Shown: positions 23,846 through 31,607 of the stretch, piece after piece | Layout of the letters: each line of letters begins with the position of its first letter | Numbering within the stretch: the stretch's first letter is position 1 | NCBI GenBank assembly: GCA_030692565.1 | Contig: JAUYAO010000035.1 | Location: 1 to 45,988, forward strand | Direction: 5' to 3' | DNA from: Nitrospira sp. | Lineage (GTDB): Bacteria; Nitrospirota; Nitrospiria; Nitrospirales; Nitrospiraceae | DNA: 45,988 nt | Program-made: the position numbers and the translations under genes | Notes under the pieces: generated by a model | The model's input: the letters and a program-made list of their open reading frames with translations, nothing else | Told to the model about the DNA's origin: nothing | Database searches by the model: none

Positions 23846-24510
23846 ATCCGGGTCCTTGCTTTCCTGGGGCGGCTGGTGCGAGGCACCGCCACGAGTCCTT
23901 GGAGAAAGATGTCGACATAGGTGGAGACGGTGTCGTCATAGGGCCGATCGATCGGGACCCCGAAGATTTCGTGTAGCAGGCGATGATGGACGACCATGCC
24001 GATGAAGGCGCGGGCGGCCAAGAGGGGATCGACCTGTCGAAAAGCGCCGTCCTCAACCCGCGTGTGAATGTAGGTTGCCAGATGGTCGTAGAAGACTTTG
24101 TGGTGCTTGCCGAAAAACATGTCGGACAATTCGTGGCCTTCCAACGCGCTGAACAGCAGGAGCCGCAGTAAGGTGGGGTCGACGCCGGAGCGAATCCGGT
24201 AGCTGGCGATCAAGGTGAACACGCGCCGGTCGTCCCGCTTTTTGGCGGATTCCTCGATCGCGCTGAGGAGTTCGCTGACCGTGACTTTTTCCGCAAGGAT
24301 GGCCGCATACAGGGCGCGCTTGGTCGGAAAGTGTTTGAAGACCAGCGCTTCACTGATACCGGCGGCCCTGGCGATCTCTTTCGTCGTCGTGCCGTTGAAG
24401 CCTTTTTTGGCAAACAGTGTCGTCGCGGCCTGGATCAGGCTCGCCTGGCGCTCGGTGCTGGACTGTCTGGATGGTTGGGCTATCCGCGGCATCGTATGTA
24501 AGTGAGTCAT
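23842..24510 (-). CDS. TetR-family transcriptional regulator
   Basis: A 222-residue repressor. The N-terminal helix-turn-helix is clear (LIQAATTLFAKKGFNGTTTK, then EIARAAGISEALVFKHFPTK, about residues 24-66). The rest is the helical ligand-binding and dimer domain with AARAFIGMVVHHRLLHEIFG near the end. It is the first gene of the efflux operon and probably controls it. An exact inverted repeat (24502-24517) covers its start codon. The start may be ATG 24510 or ATG 24492; GGTGAG stands close before the first. Confidence 0.88.
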   Translation of the reverse strand: MTHLHTMPRIAQPSRQSSTERQASLIQAATTLFAKKGFNGTTTKEIARAAGISEALVFKHFPTKRALYAAILAEKVTVSELLSAIEESAKKRDDRRVFTLIASYRIRSGVDPTLLRLLLFSALEGHELSDMFFGKHHKVFYDHLATYIHTRVEDGAFRQVDPLLAARAFIGMVVHHRLLHEIFGVPIDRPYDDTVSTYVDIFLQGLVAVPRTSRPRKARTRI

Positions 24511-24517
24511 TACTCAC
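24502..24517. promoter_or_regulatory. TetR-type operator (GTGAGT-N4-ACTCAC)
   Basis: GTGAGTCATTACTCAC is a 6-4-6 perfect dyad. It overlaps the TetR start codon at 24510, a position from which a repressor could block its own transcript or translation. Binding by the adjacent TetR protein is inference. Confidence 0.5.
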
Positions 24518-24577
24518 CGAAAAGGTAGCACGGCCAGAACGGGGAAGACAAGCAATCGCTCGAATCGAAGTGGGCCG

Positions 24578-25009
24578 TTATCTCAGGATCTGTAGGCGTG
24601 TTTGCGAATGGTGCGGCTCTTCGACCGTAGCAAAGAGCGGGAGAAGATCGCTCATGGCGGCATCGGGGAGGTGCTTCCAGAGAAACCGGCGCAGGCGTGA
24701 ACGTTCGAGCGGACTCACGCGCGCAAAGCTCAGCCCGTACCGGGACCTGTCGATCCACACGACCTGCGCATCCGTAATCAGCACCGTCTGCGGAAGTTCG
24801 AGGACCAGGGCCAGTCTCTCTCCCACCGTGAGACGGCTGTTGCTTTCGAGACTGCATCCGACATCAGAGAGGTCGAGCAGGAGGGCCTTGCCGATCCGGC
24901 TGGTCTTATGGCGCTGCGCAAACTGCAGGCGTCTGGTTACAGTGATGCGATAGGTCTGTCGCTGGTCTGCTCGTGATGGCGGATTCTGTTGCGCGGTGGA
25001 TGAAGACAT
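24578..25009 (-). CDS. PilZ-domain protein (array member 1, most downstream)
   Basis: A 143-residue PilZ protein. c-di-GMP motifs are intact: R17-Q-T-Y-R21 and D46-L-S-D-V-G51. The domain continues with a LALVLELPQT strand and ITDAQVVWIDRSRYGLSF. The extra C-terminus (LLPLFATVEEPHHSQTRLQILR) is not part of the core. The ATG at 25009 has AGGAGT eight bases upstream and replaces a longer frame without a site. It is the last gene of a leftward array of five. Confidence 0.82.
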   Translation of the reverse strand: MSSSTAQQNPPSRADQRQTYRITVTRRLQFAQRHKTSRIGKALLLDLSDVGCSLESNSRLTVGERLALVLELPQTVLITDAQVVWIDRSRYGLSFARVSPLERSRLRRFLWKHLPDAAMSDLLPLFATVEEPHHSQTRLQILR

Positions 25010-25023
25010 CGTGGGTACTCCTG

Positions 25024-25419
25024 TTAAGCTTTTCCGCTTGTGCGAGTTGTGTGAAAGAATGACTGGAGAAACCGCTGAAGGCGGGGCTCTGATGTGGCCG
25101 GAATAGGTTGGGGTCTCAGACCAAACCGGTGCTCGTGGACCCACGCGACCTGAGCCTGAATGACGAAGAGCGGATCTTTCTTGTCCGGCAGAGAGAGAAA
25201 CAGGGTGAGATCCATGTCGACTGTGACCGGTTGGTTGCCCCGGACCCCCAATCCTCCCCGCGACATGTCGACAACCGTGCCATTGCCCATGATGACGTCG
25301 GTTTCGTTCGAGCCCGAATACATCAGGCCGAACGAGAGCGGGATGCGGTTGATCCCGCGTCGATCAGCCATGGGGCTATTGAAAAATCCTGGTGTCTTCG
25401 GGACAGGGTGCAGTGTCAT
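25024..25419 (-). CDS. PilZ-domain protein (array member 2)
   Basis: A 131-residue PilZ protein with intact R21-G-I-N-R25 and D51-M-S-R-G-G56 motifs. The central strands show LTLFLSLPDKKDPLFVIQAQ and VAWVHEHRFGLR. It shares the MYSGSNETDVIMGNGTVVD-type segment with members 3 and 4, so these look like recent duplicates. It is separated from member 1 by 14 bases. Confidence 0.82.
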   Translation of the reverse strand: MTLHPVPKTPGFFNSPMADRRGINRIPLSFGLMYSGSNETDVIMGNGTVVDMSRGGLGVRGNQPVTVDMDLTLFLSLPDKKDPLFVIQAQVAWVHEHRFGLRPQPIPATSEPRLQRFLQSFFHTTRTSGKA

Positions 25420-25455
25420 AACCGGATCCTTTCACGCCGTGACGGGCGTCGCGGT

Positions 25456-25827
25456 CTAGTGACAGTCAAGGAGGGCATCCATCCAATCCATCGTCCCGAT
25501 TTTCTGAGGTGGGAGCTGCATGCCGCAGCGTTGGCCATCCATCCAGAGTACCCGCACTTGCGGGATGCAGAGAGGGCGTTCAGCCTCGGGCAGTTCGAGA
25601 AAGAGCGCGAGTTCCATTCCCTGTTTGAGTCCCCGGGCGCCCGTGAGGCCGAAGCCGCGGCGGCTTAAGTCAACGATGGTCGCATGGCCCATCACAATCT
25701 TTTGGCCGTCCGCGCCCGAATATCGAACCTTGAAGGTCCCGCCGATCCGCGGATCCTGCCGGCGCTCGGCTCCGCCTCCGGCGGTGTGTGAGGGCGAGGT
25801 TGTCGAATCTGATTTCCACCAACTCAT
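25456..25827 (-). CDS. PilZ-domain protein (array member 3)
   Basis: A 123-residue PilZ protein with R23-Q-D-P-R27 and D53-L-S-R-R-G58 intact. The strands LALFLELPEAERPLCIPQ and VRVLWMDGQRCGMQL follow. It has a polar N-terminal tail (Ser/Thr/Gly-rich, 20 residues). Close in sequence to member 2 in the YSG...MGHATIVDLS stretch. The gene has a 36-base gap before member 2. Confidence 0.82.
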   Translation of the reverse strand: MSWWKSDSTTSPSHTAGGGAERRQDPRIGGTFKVRYSGADGQKIVMGHATIVDLSRRGFGLTGARGLKQGMELALFLELPEAERPLCIPQVRVLWMDGQRCGMQLPPQKIGTMDWMDALLDCH

Positions 25828-25875
25828 TGTGCGAGATCTCTCTTTCTGTTCCCGTGTCTGTGGCTTATGGCGTGA

Positions 25876-26262
25876 CTACACCGCATAGCAGAAGTCTGCC
25901 GGCGCCTCCCGGCGATTTTGCACCAGGGTTGCTAGTTGCTGCCGGGTTGCCTCAGGCACTTGCCGGAGATCCATCTCGAAGGAGTGCGATGTGGATGATG
26001 ACACCTGTCCGCCCACAAGGTAGAGATGATCATCCGAGTCAGGAATGGCGACCATCAGGGCGAGTTCCGTCCCGGGTTTTACCGGGCAATCACCATAGAT
26101 CTGCATCCTGTCGGCTGAGGCGGCGGTGATGGTTCCATCGCCAATGACAAACCGACTGTTATCCATTCCCGAATAGCAGGCTTGCAGGTTCTGACGGGCA
26201 TCCGTTTCGTGCCGAGCGATCATCGGGGAGCCCTGCTCTGCGTATGTCTTGGTGTGTTCCAT
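25876..26262 (-). CDS. PilZ-like protein with degenerate binding motifs (array member 4)
   Basis: A 128-residue PilZ-like protein. It is clearly related to members 2 and 3 (CYSGMDNSRFVIGDGTI), but lacks the canonical RxxxR at the usual place (RHETDAR instead) and has TAASADR in place of DxSxxG. It probably no longer binds c-di-GMP in the standard way. The ATG at 26262 has an AAGGA site eight bases upstream; a longer frame upstream is not supported. Confidence 0.7.
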   Translation of the reverse strand: MEHTKTYAEQGSPMIARHETDARQNLQACYSGMDNSRFVIGDGTITAASADRMQIYGDCPVKPGTELALMVAIPDSDDHLYLVGGQVSSSTSHSFEMDLRQVPEATRQQLATLVQNRREAPADFCYAV

Positions 26263-26593
26263 GGTCTGGTTCCTTCCCGGCCTCTCGCGGCCGTTTGCGT
26301 TGTCCTGATGGTGTAACCCTACCCCGAGGCAGGCCGTTTGACAGCCCCCTAGGCGGGGGGTGAGGGGACCCTCCTGAAGGGGGGCTATATCAGATAGCCG
26401 CGTCAGTATTGGTGCTGAACCCGCATCAGGTCTGTCGGTATTGTCGGAATGTGAAGATGCGGGAGAGATCATGACCGGCCGGAACTGGCCCCTGAGGACT
26501 CATTCGGGCAGGGCGCTGCCGGTTCCTGATAGGCAAAGGCCCCGGCGGTGATGTACCGTCGAGGCCTTGCGAAGGCGCTGTGGAGCAGGGAGT
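26263..26593. other. 331-bp gap between PilZ genes 4 and 5
   Basis: This gap holds the leader of member 4 and the end of member 5. It contains a CCCCCTAGGCGGGGG dyad near 26,344 and a terminator-like hairpin at 26,536-26,568. Two open frames exist in it but read as low-complexity, so no gene is called. Confidence 0.5.
26536..26568 (-). terminator. Terminator-like hairpin after PilZ array member 5
   Basis: On the minus strand AAGGCC pairs with GGCCTT, and inside it CGACGGT pairs with ACCGCCG (one mismatch) around a five-base loop. The stem is followed by a short TTT only. It lies about 25 bases downstream of the stop at 26,594, which suggests member 5 is partly insulated from members 1-4. Confidence 0.45.
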
Positions 26594-27016
26594 TTAGACT
26601 AGCCGGAATCGGGGCCGCTGATCGTGAACGGTCGCATGCGAGATGTTTTTCCAGATACAGGCTTGCAGCCGTTTCCGCTGGTCTTGCGAGAGCTGCATGA
26701 ATCGAACGGAAAGCTGGCATCCCGACACCCAGACAACATGCGCTGAAGTGAGGCACAACGGGCCCTCTCCATCGGGAAGATCAATAGTAAGACTGAGGAG
26801 GGTTCCCCGAGTGACCGGGCGATCGCTGATGATCTTGCATCCCGATACGGAGATATCTTTGGTCAGCCCCTGTCCGGCATGAGGCTGACTAGGGATGTCG
26901 CCCTTGTATCGGACTTTACAGCTGATAGCGAGTCGTTCGGTATAGCGTTTGTCGAGGCTGGAATAGGCCGGCCGCATCGGCTTCGGGGGCTCGGGGAAGG
27001 ACTTTCTCATGCTCAT
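26594..27016 (-). CDS. PilZ-domain protein (array member 5, most upstream)
   Basis: A 140-residue PilZ protein. R24-Y-T-E-R28 and D54-I-S-V-S-G59 are intact. The strands LLSLTIDLPDGEGPLCL and AHVVWVSGCQLSVRF follow. It has a proline-rich N-terminal tail of about 20 residues. ATG 27016 is preceded by GAGGG. It is set apart from member 4 by a 331-base gap and a hairpin. The 294 bases upstream, between this gene and the paralogous secreted proteins, hold its leader and no recognised gene. Confidence 0.82.
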   Translation of the reverse strand: MSMRKSFPEPPKPMRPAYSSLDKRYTERLAISCKVRYKGDIPSQPHAGQGLTKDISVSGCKIISDRPVTRGTLLSLTIDLPDGEGPLCLTSAHVVWVSGCQLSVRFMQLSQDQRKRLQACIWKNISHATVHDQRPRFRLV

Positions 27017-27311
27017 ATTGCCCTCAGATCAATGTCTAGGTGGTGATGATTCTACCCTTGTCGGCTGTTTCGTGGTCTGACTGTACCGTGATTTGCGCAT
27101 GCTTGAAATTCCCTGAGTGGAGGGGGTGATACCCTTCTTTGAGTGGGGGGAGCAGAGTGAGTAGCACCGGCTCTATCGAACAACATGAAGGAGTATTGGT
27201 TGAAATGCCAACGATTGATGGATATGGGGAGCGGGGTTATATCCCATGAAATGAAGCCGGTTTTAGCGATCTTGGGAAACGTCCGTACGGAGGCGAGAGA
27301 TAAATCAGGTC

Positions 27312-27827
27312 TTAGAAGACCGTTCCTGAATTTCCTTCCGAGAGTTTTTCGCGCAGAATGCGGCTCTCGAAAAAGATGATCCCTCGTTCGATTCGTGACT
27401 CGTACCGGAGCGTAATTTCCGTGTCGAAGCCATGCCAGGCATAGACGCGGATCGGGCCCACCGAGATCTGTCCCGGCGTGCGATCGAGCGGACCATATTG
27501 GGTTTGCAGATAGGTCAGGATCTGTTCGTGCGTATCTTTGCCCTGGTAGCGGACCAGCACGCGGCCGAACTTCCCGTCAAAAGTTGTGTAGCGCAAGACC
27601 TCGACCGGAATCGTTCCGAGCGTCGGCTTTCCGGTTTTCAGCTCATACGACAGCAAGCGCCCTGCTTCTTCGACTTTGGCGAACTGGTCGCCTTCCGTCA
27701 GCGCCGATTCCCAGGGCAGCCCTTCAAACCCGTTTGGATCGTTGAGAATCGGGACGGCCAGCGCCAGAGCCGACTGGAATAGAAGCCCGAGGGTCAGGGT
27801 GGTCAGGCCTAAGGGGAAGCGGATCAT
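27312..27827 (-). CDS. Secreted hypothetical protein, paralogue 1
   Basis: A 171-residue protein with a cleavable-looking signal peptide (hydrophobic GLTTLTLGLLFQSALALA, then AVPILN). The mature part begins NDPNGFEGLPWESAL and continues with FGRVLVRYQGKDTHEQILTY, YGPLDRTPGQ and a C-terminal ERGIIFFESRIL. It is a paralogue of the next gene with the same order of blocks. No known domain. It is 16 bases downstream of its paralogue and so likely in one operon. Confidence 0.65.
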   Translation of the reverse strand: MIRFPLGLTTLTLGLLFQSALALAVPILNDPNGFEGLPWESALTEGDQFAKVEEAGRLLSYELKTGKPTLGTIPVEVLRYTTFDGKFGRVLVRYQGKDTHEQILTYLQTQYGPLDRTPGQISVGPIRVYAWHGFDTEITLRYESRIERGIIFFESRILREKLSEGNSGTVF

Positions 27828-27843
27828 CGTGTTTCAGATTCCC

Positions 27844-28368
27844 TTACTCAGCGGAGTCCGTAATATGGTCGTTGAATCGCGGCGCCAGTGTGCGGCTGTC
27901 GATGAAGATGAACCCGCGTTCGGTGTTGGCTTGATAGGTCACATTGATCTCGGTTTCCGGCCCACGCCAATTATATTGCTGATTCAGTCCCCGCGCCATC
28001 TGCCCGGGGATACGTTCCAACGGCCCGAATTGCGTTTCGAGGAATCGCATGACCTGGGCATGGATCTGCTCGCCCTGGTAGCGAATGGTGACGCGGGCGA
28101 ACTGATCATCAACCGACAGGAGGAGAATGCTGGTCATTTCAGCCCCGGCGAAGGTGGCGGGGCCGGTCGTGGAACGATATTCGGTGATATGGGGGCCGGT
28201 CCGTGACGGGACTACATCTGTGCGTCCCTTCAGCACGCTCCCCCAGGCAAGATTCTGAAACCCTTTCGGATCGTTGATCATCGGGACGGCAGACACCGGC
28301 AACGTGTGCAGCACGCTGGAAACACAGACAAGCCCGAGGAGAAGACGCCGGAGCAAATGGTTACTCAT
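27844..28368 (-). CDS. Secreted hypothetical protein, paralogue 2
   Basis: A 174-residue protein with an N-terminal signal (LLRRLLLGLVCVSSVLHTLP, then VSAVPMIN). The mature part starts NDPKGFQNLAWGSVL and later has FARVTIRYQGEQIHAQVMRF, FGPLERIPGQ and ERGFIFIDSRTL, matching blocks of the paralogue at 27,312. Start ATG 28368 is used since it directly precedes the signal peptide; an upstream in-frame start at 28434 adds only basic residues. Role unknown; probably periplasmic or secreted. Confidence 0.65.
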   Translation of the reverse strand: MSNHLLRRLLLGLVCVSSVLHTLPVSAVPMINDPKGFQNLAWGSVLKGRTDVVPSRTGPHITEYRSTTGPATFAGAEMTSILLLSVDDQFARVTIRYQGEQIHAQVMRFLETQFGPLERIPGQMARGLNQQYNWRGPETEINVTYQANTERGFIFIDSRTLAPRFNDHITDSAE

Positions 28369-28447
28369 GGTGTCGCGAACGATCCGAAACACGAGCCATT
28401 CTCGCACGCTACCATGGCGTCGGGGTCGGCGCAACCGGGATGTTTTG

Positions 28448-28477
28448 TTGAGAATGCGCGCAGCCCTGTCTTATAAT
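28448..28477 (+). promoter_or_regulatory. Sigma70-like promoter of the phosphonate locus
   Basis: TTGAGA (28448-28453) and TATAAT (28472-28477, consensus) are 18 bases apart. Transcription would start near 28484, about 66 bases before the first gene. It also faces away from the secreted paralogues, as a divergent promoter. Confidence 0.6.
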
Positions 28478-28549
28478 GCGCCGGCTTTTAGAACGGGACT
28501 GTGCCCAGCGGGCTCAGCACAACGGCATCGACAAAGGATCGGGAGCGAG

Positions 28550-29047
28550 ATGATTGAAAGTGATGCATTTGTTCAGGCCTTGCAGGATATAGGAGTCGAC
28601 TTCTTTACCGGAGTCCCTGACTCGATCCTGGGCGGCATTATTGCGGAACTGATGGTGCGGCGGCTCTATACGCCGGCGGTGCGCGAAGACGAAGCGGTAG
28701 GAATGGCGGCCGGCGCCTATATGGCGGGGAAGATCCCTGCTGTGTTGATGCAGAATTCCGGGCTCGGCACCTCTCTCAATACGCTCATCTCGTTGAACAT
28801 GATTTACCGGCAGCCCTGCATTCTGATCGTGTCCTGGCGCGGCCAAGGGGGCAAGGATGCTCCGGAGCATCTGGTGATGGGCGAGGTGATGCCGCAGTTT
28901 CTCGACACCATGAAGATTCCGCACCGGACGCTGACCGAGAAAACCGCCGTCGAAGATTTCAAGTGGGTGGCCGAGACCTTTATGAAGCAACGCATTCCCG
29001 TTGCGCTGGTGATTACCAAGGGTGTCGTGAAAGGGTTGCATCCATGA
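28550..29047 (+). CDS. Phosphonopyruvate decarboxylase, N-terminal (alpha) subunit
   Basis: A 165-residue protein equal to the pyrimidine-binding half of thiamine-diphosphate decarboxylases. Phosphonopyruvate decarboxylase turns phosphonopyruvate into phosphonoacetaldehyde. FFTGVPDSILGGII and the TPP-activating glutamate in VREDEAVGMAAGAYMAGK (about residue 48) are visible, followed by QNSGLGTSLNTL. The second half is a separate gene, which is why the length is about half the usual. The related ComD subunit of sulfopyruvate decarboxylase has the same organisation; the neighbouring phnW and cytidylyltransferase make phosphonopyruvate the likely substrate. It has a GGGAG site. Confidence 0.8.
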   Translation: MIESDAFVQALQDIGVDFFTGVPDSILGGIIAELMVRRLYTPAVREDEAVGMAAGAYMAGKIPAVLMQNSGLGTSLNTLISLNMIYRQPCILIVSWRGQGGKDAPEHLVMGEVMPQFLDTMKIPHRTLTEKTAVEDFKWVAETFMKQRIPVALVITKGVVKGLHP

Positions 29048-29622
29048 GACCTGAAGAAGGAACCCTGATCAGCCGGGCGCAGGCGTTGGCCGCGCTTCTC
29101 GAATTGCTGACCGACCAGCCCGTGATCATCTGCAACGGCTTCCCGTCACGCGAAGCGCACAAGATCGCCGACCGTCCGACTCATTTCTATATGATCGGGT
29201 CGATGGGAAATGCCCCGGCGATCGCACTGGGTGTGGCGTTGGCCAAGCCGAACAAACAAGTCATCACTTTCGACGGCGACGGCAACGTGCTGATGGGGAT
29301 GGGGACCCTCGCCACGGTCGGCGCGTTGAAGCCGAAGAATTTCATTCATGTGGTGTTCGACAACGAAGTGTATGGCACCACCGGCAACCAGCCGACGATT
29401 TCGAACGTGGTGCCGCTGGAGAAGGTGGCCAAAGCGGCCGGCTATATGAATGTGGAGCGCGTGCTCGACCGCGAAGATCTCGTCTATGAATTCAAAGATA
29501 TGCTGAAGAAGGACGGGCCGAGCATGTTGCTGATCAAGGTCAATGAGTTTGCCGAAGATGCCGGACGGGTGCTCCATGAGCCGCCGGACATCACGAAGCG
29601 GTTTATGAAAGCCATTGAGTAA
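29044..29622 (+). CDS. Phosphonopyruvate decarboxylase, C-terminal (beta) subunit
   Basis: A 192-residue protein equal to the pyrophosphate-binding half of the decarboxylase. The TPP-Mg motif is intact: GDG (78-80) through N107 (FDGDGNVLMGMG ... FDNEVYGTTGNQPT). ATG 29044 overlaps the stop of the alpha gene by four bases (ATGA), so the two subunits are co-translated. It is homologous to ComE of coenzyme M synthesis; the local pathway argues for phosphonates. The final about 20 residues (RVLHEPPDITKRFMKAIE) form a tail seen in this group. Confidence 0.8.
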   Translation: MRPEEGTLISRAQALAALLELLTDQPVIICNGFPSREAHKIADRPTHFYMIGSMGNAPAIALGVALAKPNKQVITFDGDGNVLMGMGTLATVGALKPKNFIHVVFDNEVYGTTGNQPTISNVVPLEKVAKAAGYMNVERVLDREDLVYEFKDMLKKDGPSMLLIKVNEFAEDAGRVLHEPPDITKRFMKAIE

Positions 29623-29710
29623 GTAGGTAATGAGTGACAGGTGATAGGGTCAGACATTTCCGGACGTGCGTGTTACGCCTCCCGCGTCGCGCAGTACAAG
29701 GCTTCACACA

Positions 29711-30793
29711 ATGATTCTCCTCAATCCAGGTCCGGTCAATGTGTCCGAGCGGGTGCGGCAGGCGTTGTTGCGGCCGGATATCTGCCATCGTGAATCCGAG
29801 TTCACCGAGTTGCTGCTCCGGATTCAAGGCAAACTGCTGAAGGCTTTTGTGCCCGGCGCGGAATCCGAGTATGCCGCCGTGCTCATCACCGGCTCAGGCA
29901 CCGCGGCGGTCGAGTCCGCGCTGATGTCCGCCATCCCCCACGGCAAGCGGGTGCTGGTGCTGAATAACGGTGTGTACGGCGAGCGCTTGTCTCAGATGGT
30001 CGGCTTGCACCGGTTGGGTGTGTCTGAGCTTAAGTACGATTGGACCGCCAGGCCGGATCCTGAGCGTCTCCGGCTGGCCCTTCGGCAGCATCCTGAAGTC
30101 CATGCGGTGGCGATGGTCCATCATGAAACCACCACCGGTCTGATCAATCCGGTGAAAGAGATTGCCGACGTGGTCGACAGTCAGAACCGCGCCTTCATCC
30201 TCGATGCCGTCAGCGGGCTGGGCGGAGAAACCATCGATATCGCCGGGTCGCACATTTATATGGTGGCTGGCACGGCCGGCAAATGCATTCAGGGCTTTCC
30301 CGGCGTGTCGTTCGTCCTGGTACGCAAGGGGTTTCTTGAGCGGATGCGCCAGTATCCGAAACGGTCGTGGTATCTCCACCTCACACATTATGTCGACGAT
30401 CAAGGCCGCGGCACGATTCCCTTCACGCCGGCGGTGCAGGTGTATTATGGTTTTGACGAAGCGCTGAGCGAGTTGCTGGAAGAGGGCGTGGCGAACCGGA
30501 TTCTGCGCTACAAGAAGGCGTCGACTCTGATCCGCGCGCGCATGGCGAAGCTGGGGGTCAAGCCGATGCTGACGCCTGAGCGCCAGTCGAACACCATTAC
30601 CGCTTACTCGCTCCCCGACGGCGTGACCTATGACCAGTTGCACGATCGCCTCAAGGCGCAGGGCTATGTCATCTATGCGGGGCAGGGACAATTGGAACAC
30701 AAGATTTTCCGTGTGGCCAACATGGGCGCACTGACCGAGGCGCAGTTGACCGGATTTCTCGACGCCTTCGAACAGGCCTGTAAACCGGCATGA
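29711..30793 (+). CDS. phnW: 2-aminoethylphosphonate:pyruvate transaminase (PhnW-like)
   Basis: A 360-residue class V aminotransferase. PhnW-type enzymes interconvert phosphonoacetaldehyde and 2-aminoethylphosphonate with an amino acid and its keto acid; here it is expected to run toward the amine because the decarboxylase supplies the aldehyde. PLP lysine K191 sits in AGTAGKCIQGFPGVSF, the aspartate D165 in LDAVSGLGG, and SGTAAVESAL begins the PLP phosphate loop. The start is ATG 29711; an upstream start would add only an unrelated peptide. Its stop overlaps the cytidylyltransferase start by four bases. Confidence 0.82.
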   Translation: MILLNPGPVNVSERVRQALLRPDICHRESEFTELLLRIQGKLLKAFVPGAESEYAAVLITGSGTAAVESALMSAIPHGKRVLVLNNGVYGERLSQMVGLHRLGVSELKYDWTARPDPERLRLALRQHPEVHAVAMVHHETTTGLINPVKEIADVVDSQNRAFILDAVSGLGGETIDIAGSHIYMVAGTAGKCIQGFPGVSFVLVRKGFLERMRQYPKRSWYLHLTHYVDDQGRGTIPFTPAVQVYYGFDEALSELLEEGVANRILRYKKASTLIRARMAKLGVKPMLTPERQSNTITAYSLPDGVTYDQLHDRLKAQGYVIYAGQGQLEHKIFRVANMGALTEAQLTGFLDAFEQACKPA

Positions 30794-31509
30794 AGGCGAT
30801 CATTCTGGCCGCAGGAGTCGGCAAGCGGCTGTGGCCCGTCACGCAGCATCACCCGAAGTGCCTCATCAAGATCGGCGAGCAGACTCTGCTGCACCGGTAT
30901 CTGACGCTCTTGTCGAGTGTGGGGGTTCGTCAAGCCGACATTGTCGTCGGCTACAAGCAGGAAATGATCCGCGCCGCCGTCGAATCCGATGCCTGCGGCG
31001 TCCGGGTCAATTTTTTGGTGAACGAGCAGTTCCATCGGGGCAGCATCTCGTCTTTGTGGATCGCCAGGACTGCGTTCACCGACGACACGATTGTTATGGA
31101 TGCGGATGTGCTCTTTCATCGGGAAATTTTACAGCGGCTGGTGAGTTCGCTTTACGAGAATGCGTTGCTGATGGATGAATCGGTGAAACAGACCGGCGAA
31201 GAATGTATGGTCGTGGTCGAAGGCGGGCGGGTGATCGCGCTGACGAAAACCATGCCGCCGCGGTATGAGTATGCCGGTGAAGGCGTGGGGTTTCTCAAGG
31301 TGCGGCATGCCGATTCGCCGCATCTCGTCGCGTCGCTCCGGAGATTTGTCGATCGGGAAGCCTGGCAGATGGAGTATGAAGACGCGCTGATCGGCTTTTT
31401 CCGCGACGTGAAGGTTGGCCATGAAAAGATCGGCGGCCTGCCGTGGACCGAGATCGATTTCCCCGACGATGTGACGAAAGCCGAGCGCGAGATCCTGCCG
31501 AGGCTGTGA
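30790..31509 (+). CDS. pntC: Nucleotidyltransferase, probable 2-aminoethylphosphonate cytidylyltransferase (PntC-like)
   Basis: A 239-residue NTP transferase of the sugar-1-phosphate and choline-phosphate type. LAAGVGKRLWP (6-16) is the nucleotide-binding loop, K23 is in HHPKCLIKIG, and the metal aspartates are in MDADV (103-107). Its place directly after phnW, sharing four bases, points to CTP:2-aminoethylphosphonate cytidylyltransferase, giving CMP-AEP for transfer. A phosphocholine cytidylyltransferase role cannot be ruled out by sequence alone. The stop is followed by a 98-base gap containing TGAC dyads. Confidence 0.68.
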   Translation: MKAIILAAGVGKRLWPVTQHHPKCLIKIGEQTLLHRYLTLLSSVGVRQADIVVGYKQEMIRAAVESDACGVRVNFLVNEQFHRGSISSLWIARTAFTDDTIVMDADVLFHREILQRLVSSLYENALLMDESVKQTGEECMVVVEGGRVIALTKTMPPRYEYAGEGVGFLKVRHADSPHLVASLRRFVDREAWQMEYEDALIGFFRDVKVGHEKIGGLPWTEIDFPDDVTKAEREILPRL

Positions 31510-31607
31510 CGGACAGACGTCATTCGTCATGCGTCAATCGCAGTGAAGTTCAGAATGGCGTGTGTATCGGTTGACGAGTGACGATTGACCGTTGACGGGG
31601 TTCAGAT

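Noticed and set aside
27017-27310. Sigma54 promoter upstream of the PilZ array
   Set aside because: No TGGCAC-N5-TTGC arrangement could be found on the minus strand.
28550-29622. Sulfopyruvate decarboxylase (ComDE) for coenzyme M
   Set aside because: The subunit layout is the same, but the next genes are a 2-aminoethylphosphonate transaminase and a cytidylyltransferase, and no coenzyme M gene is near.
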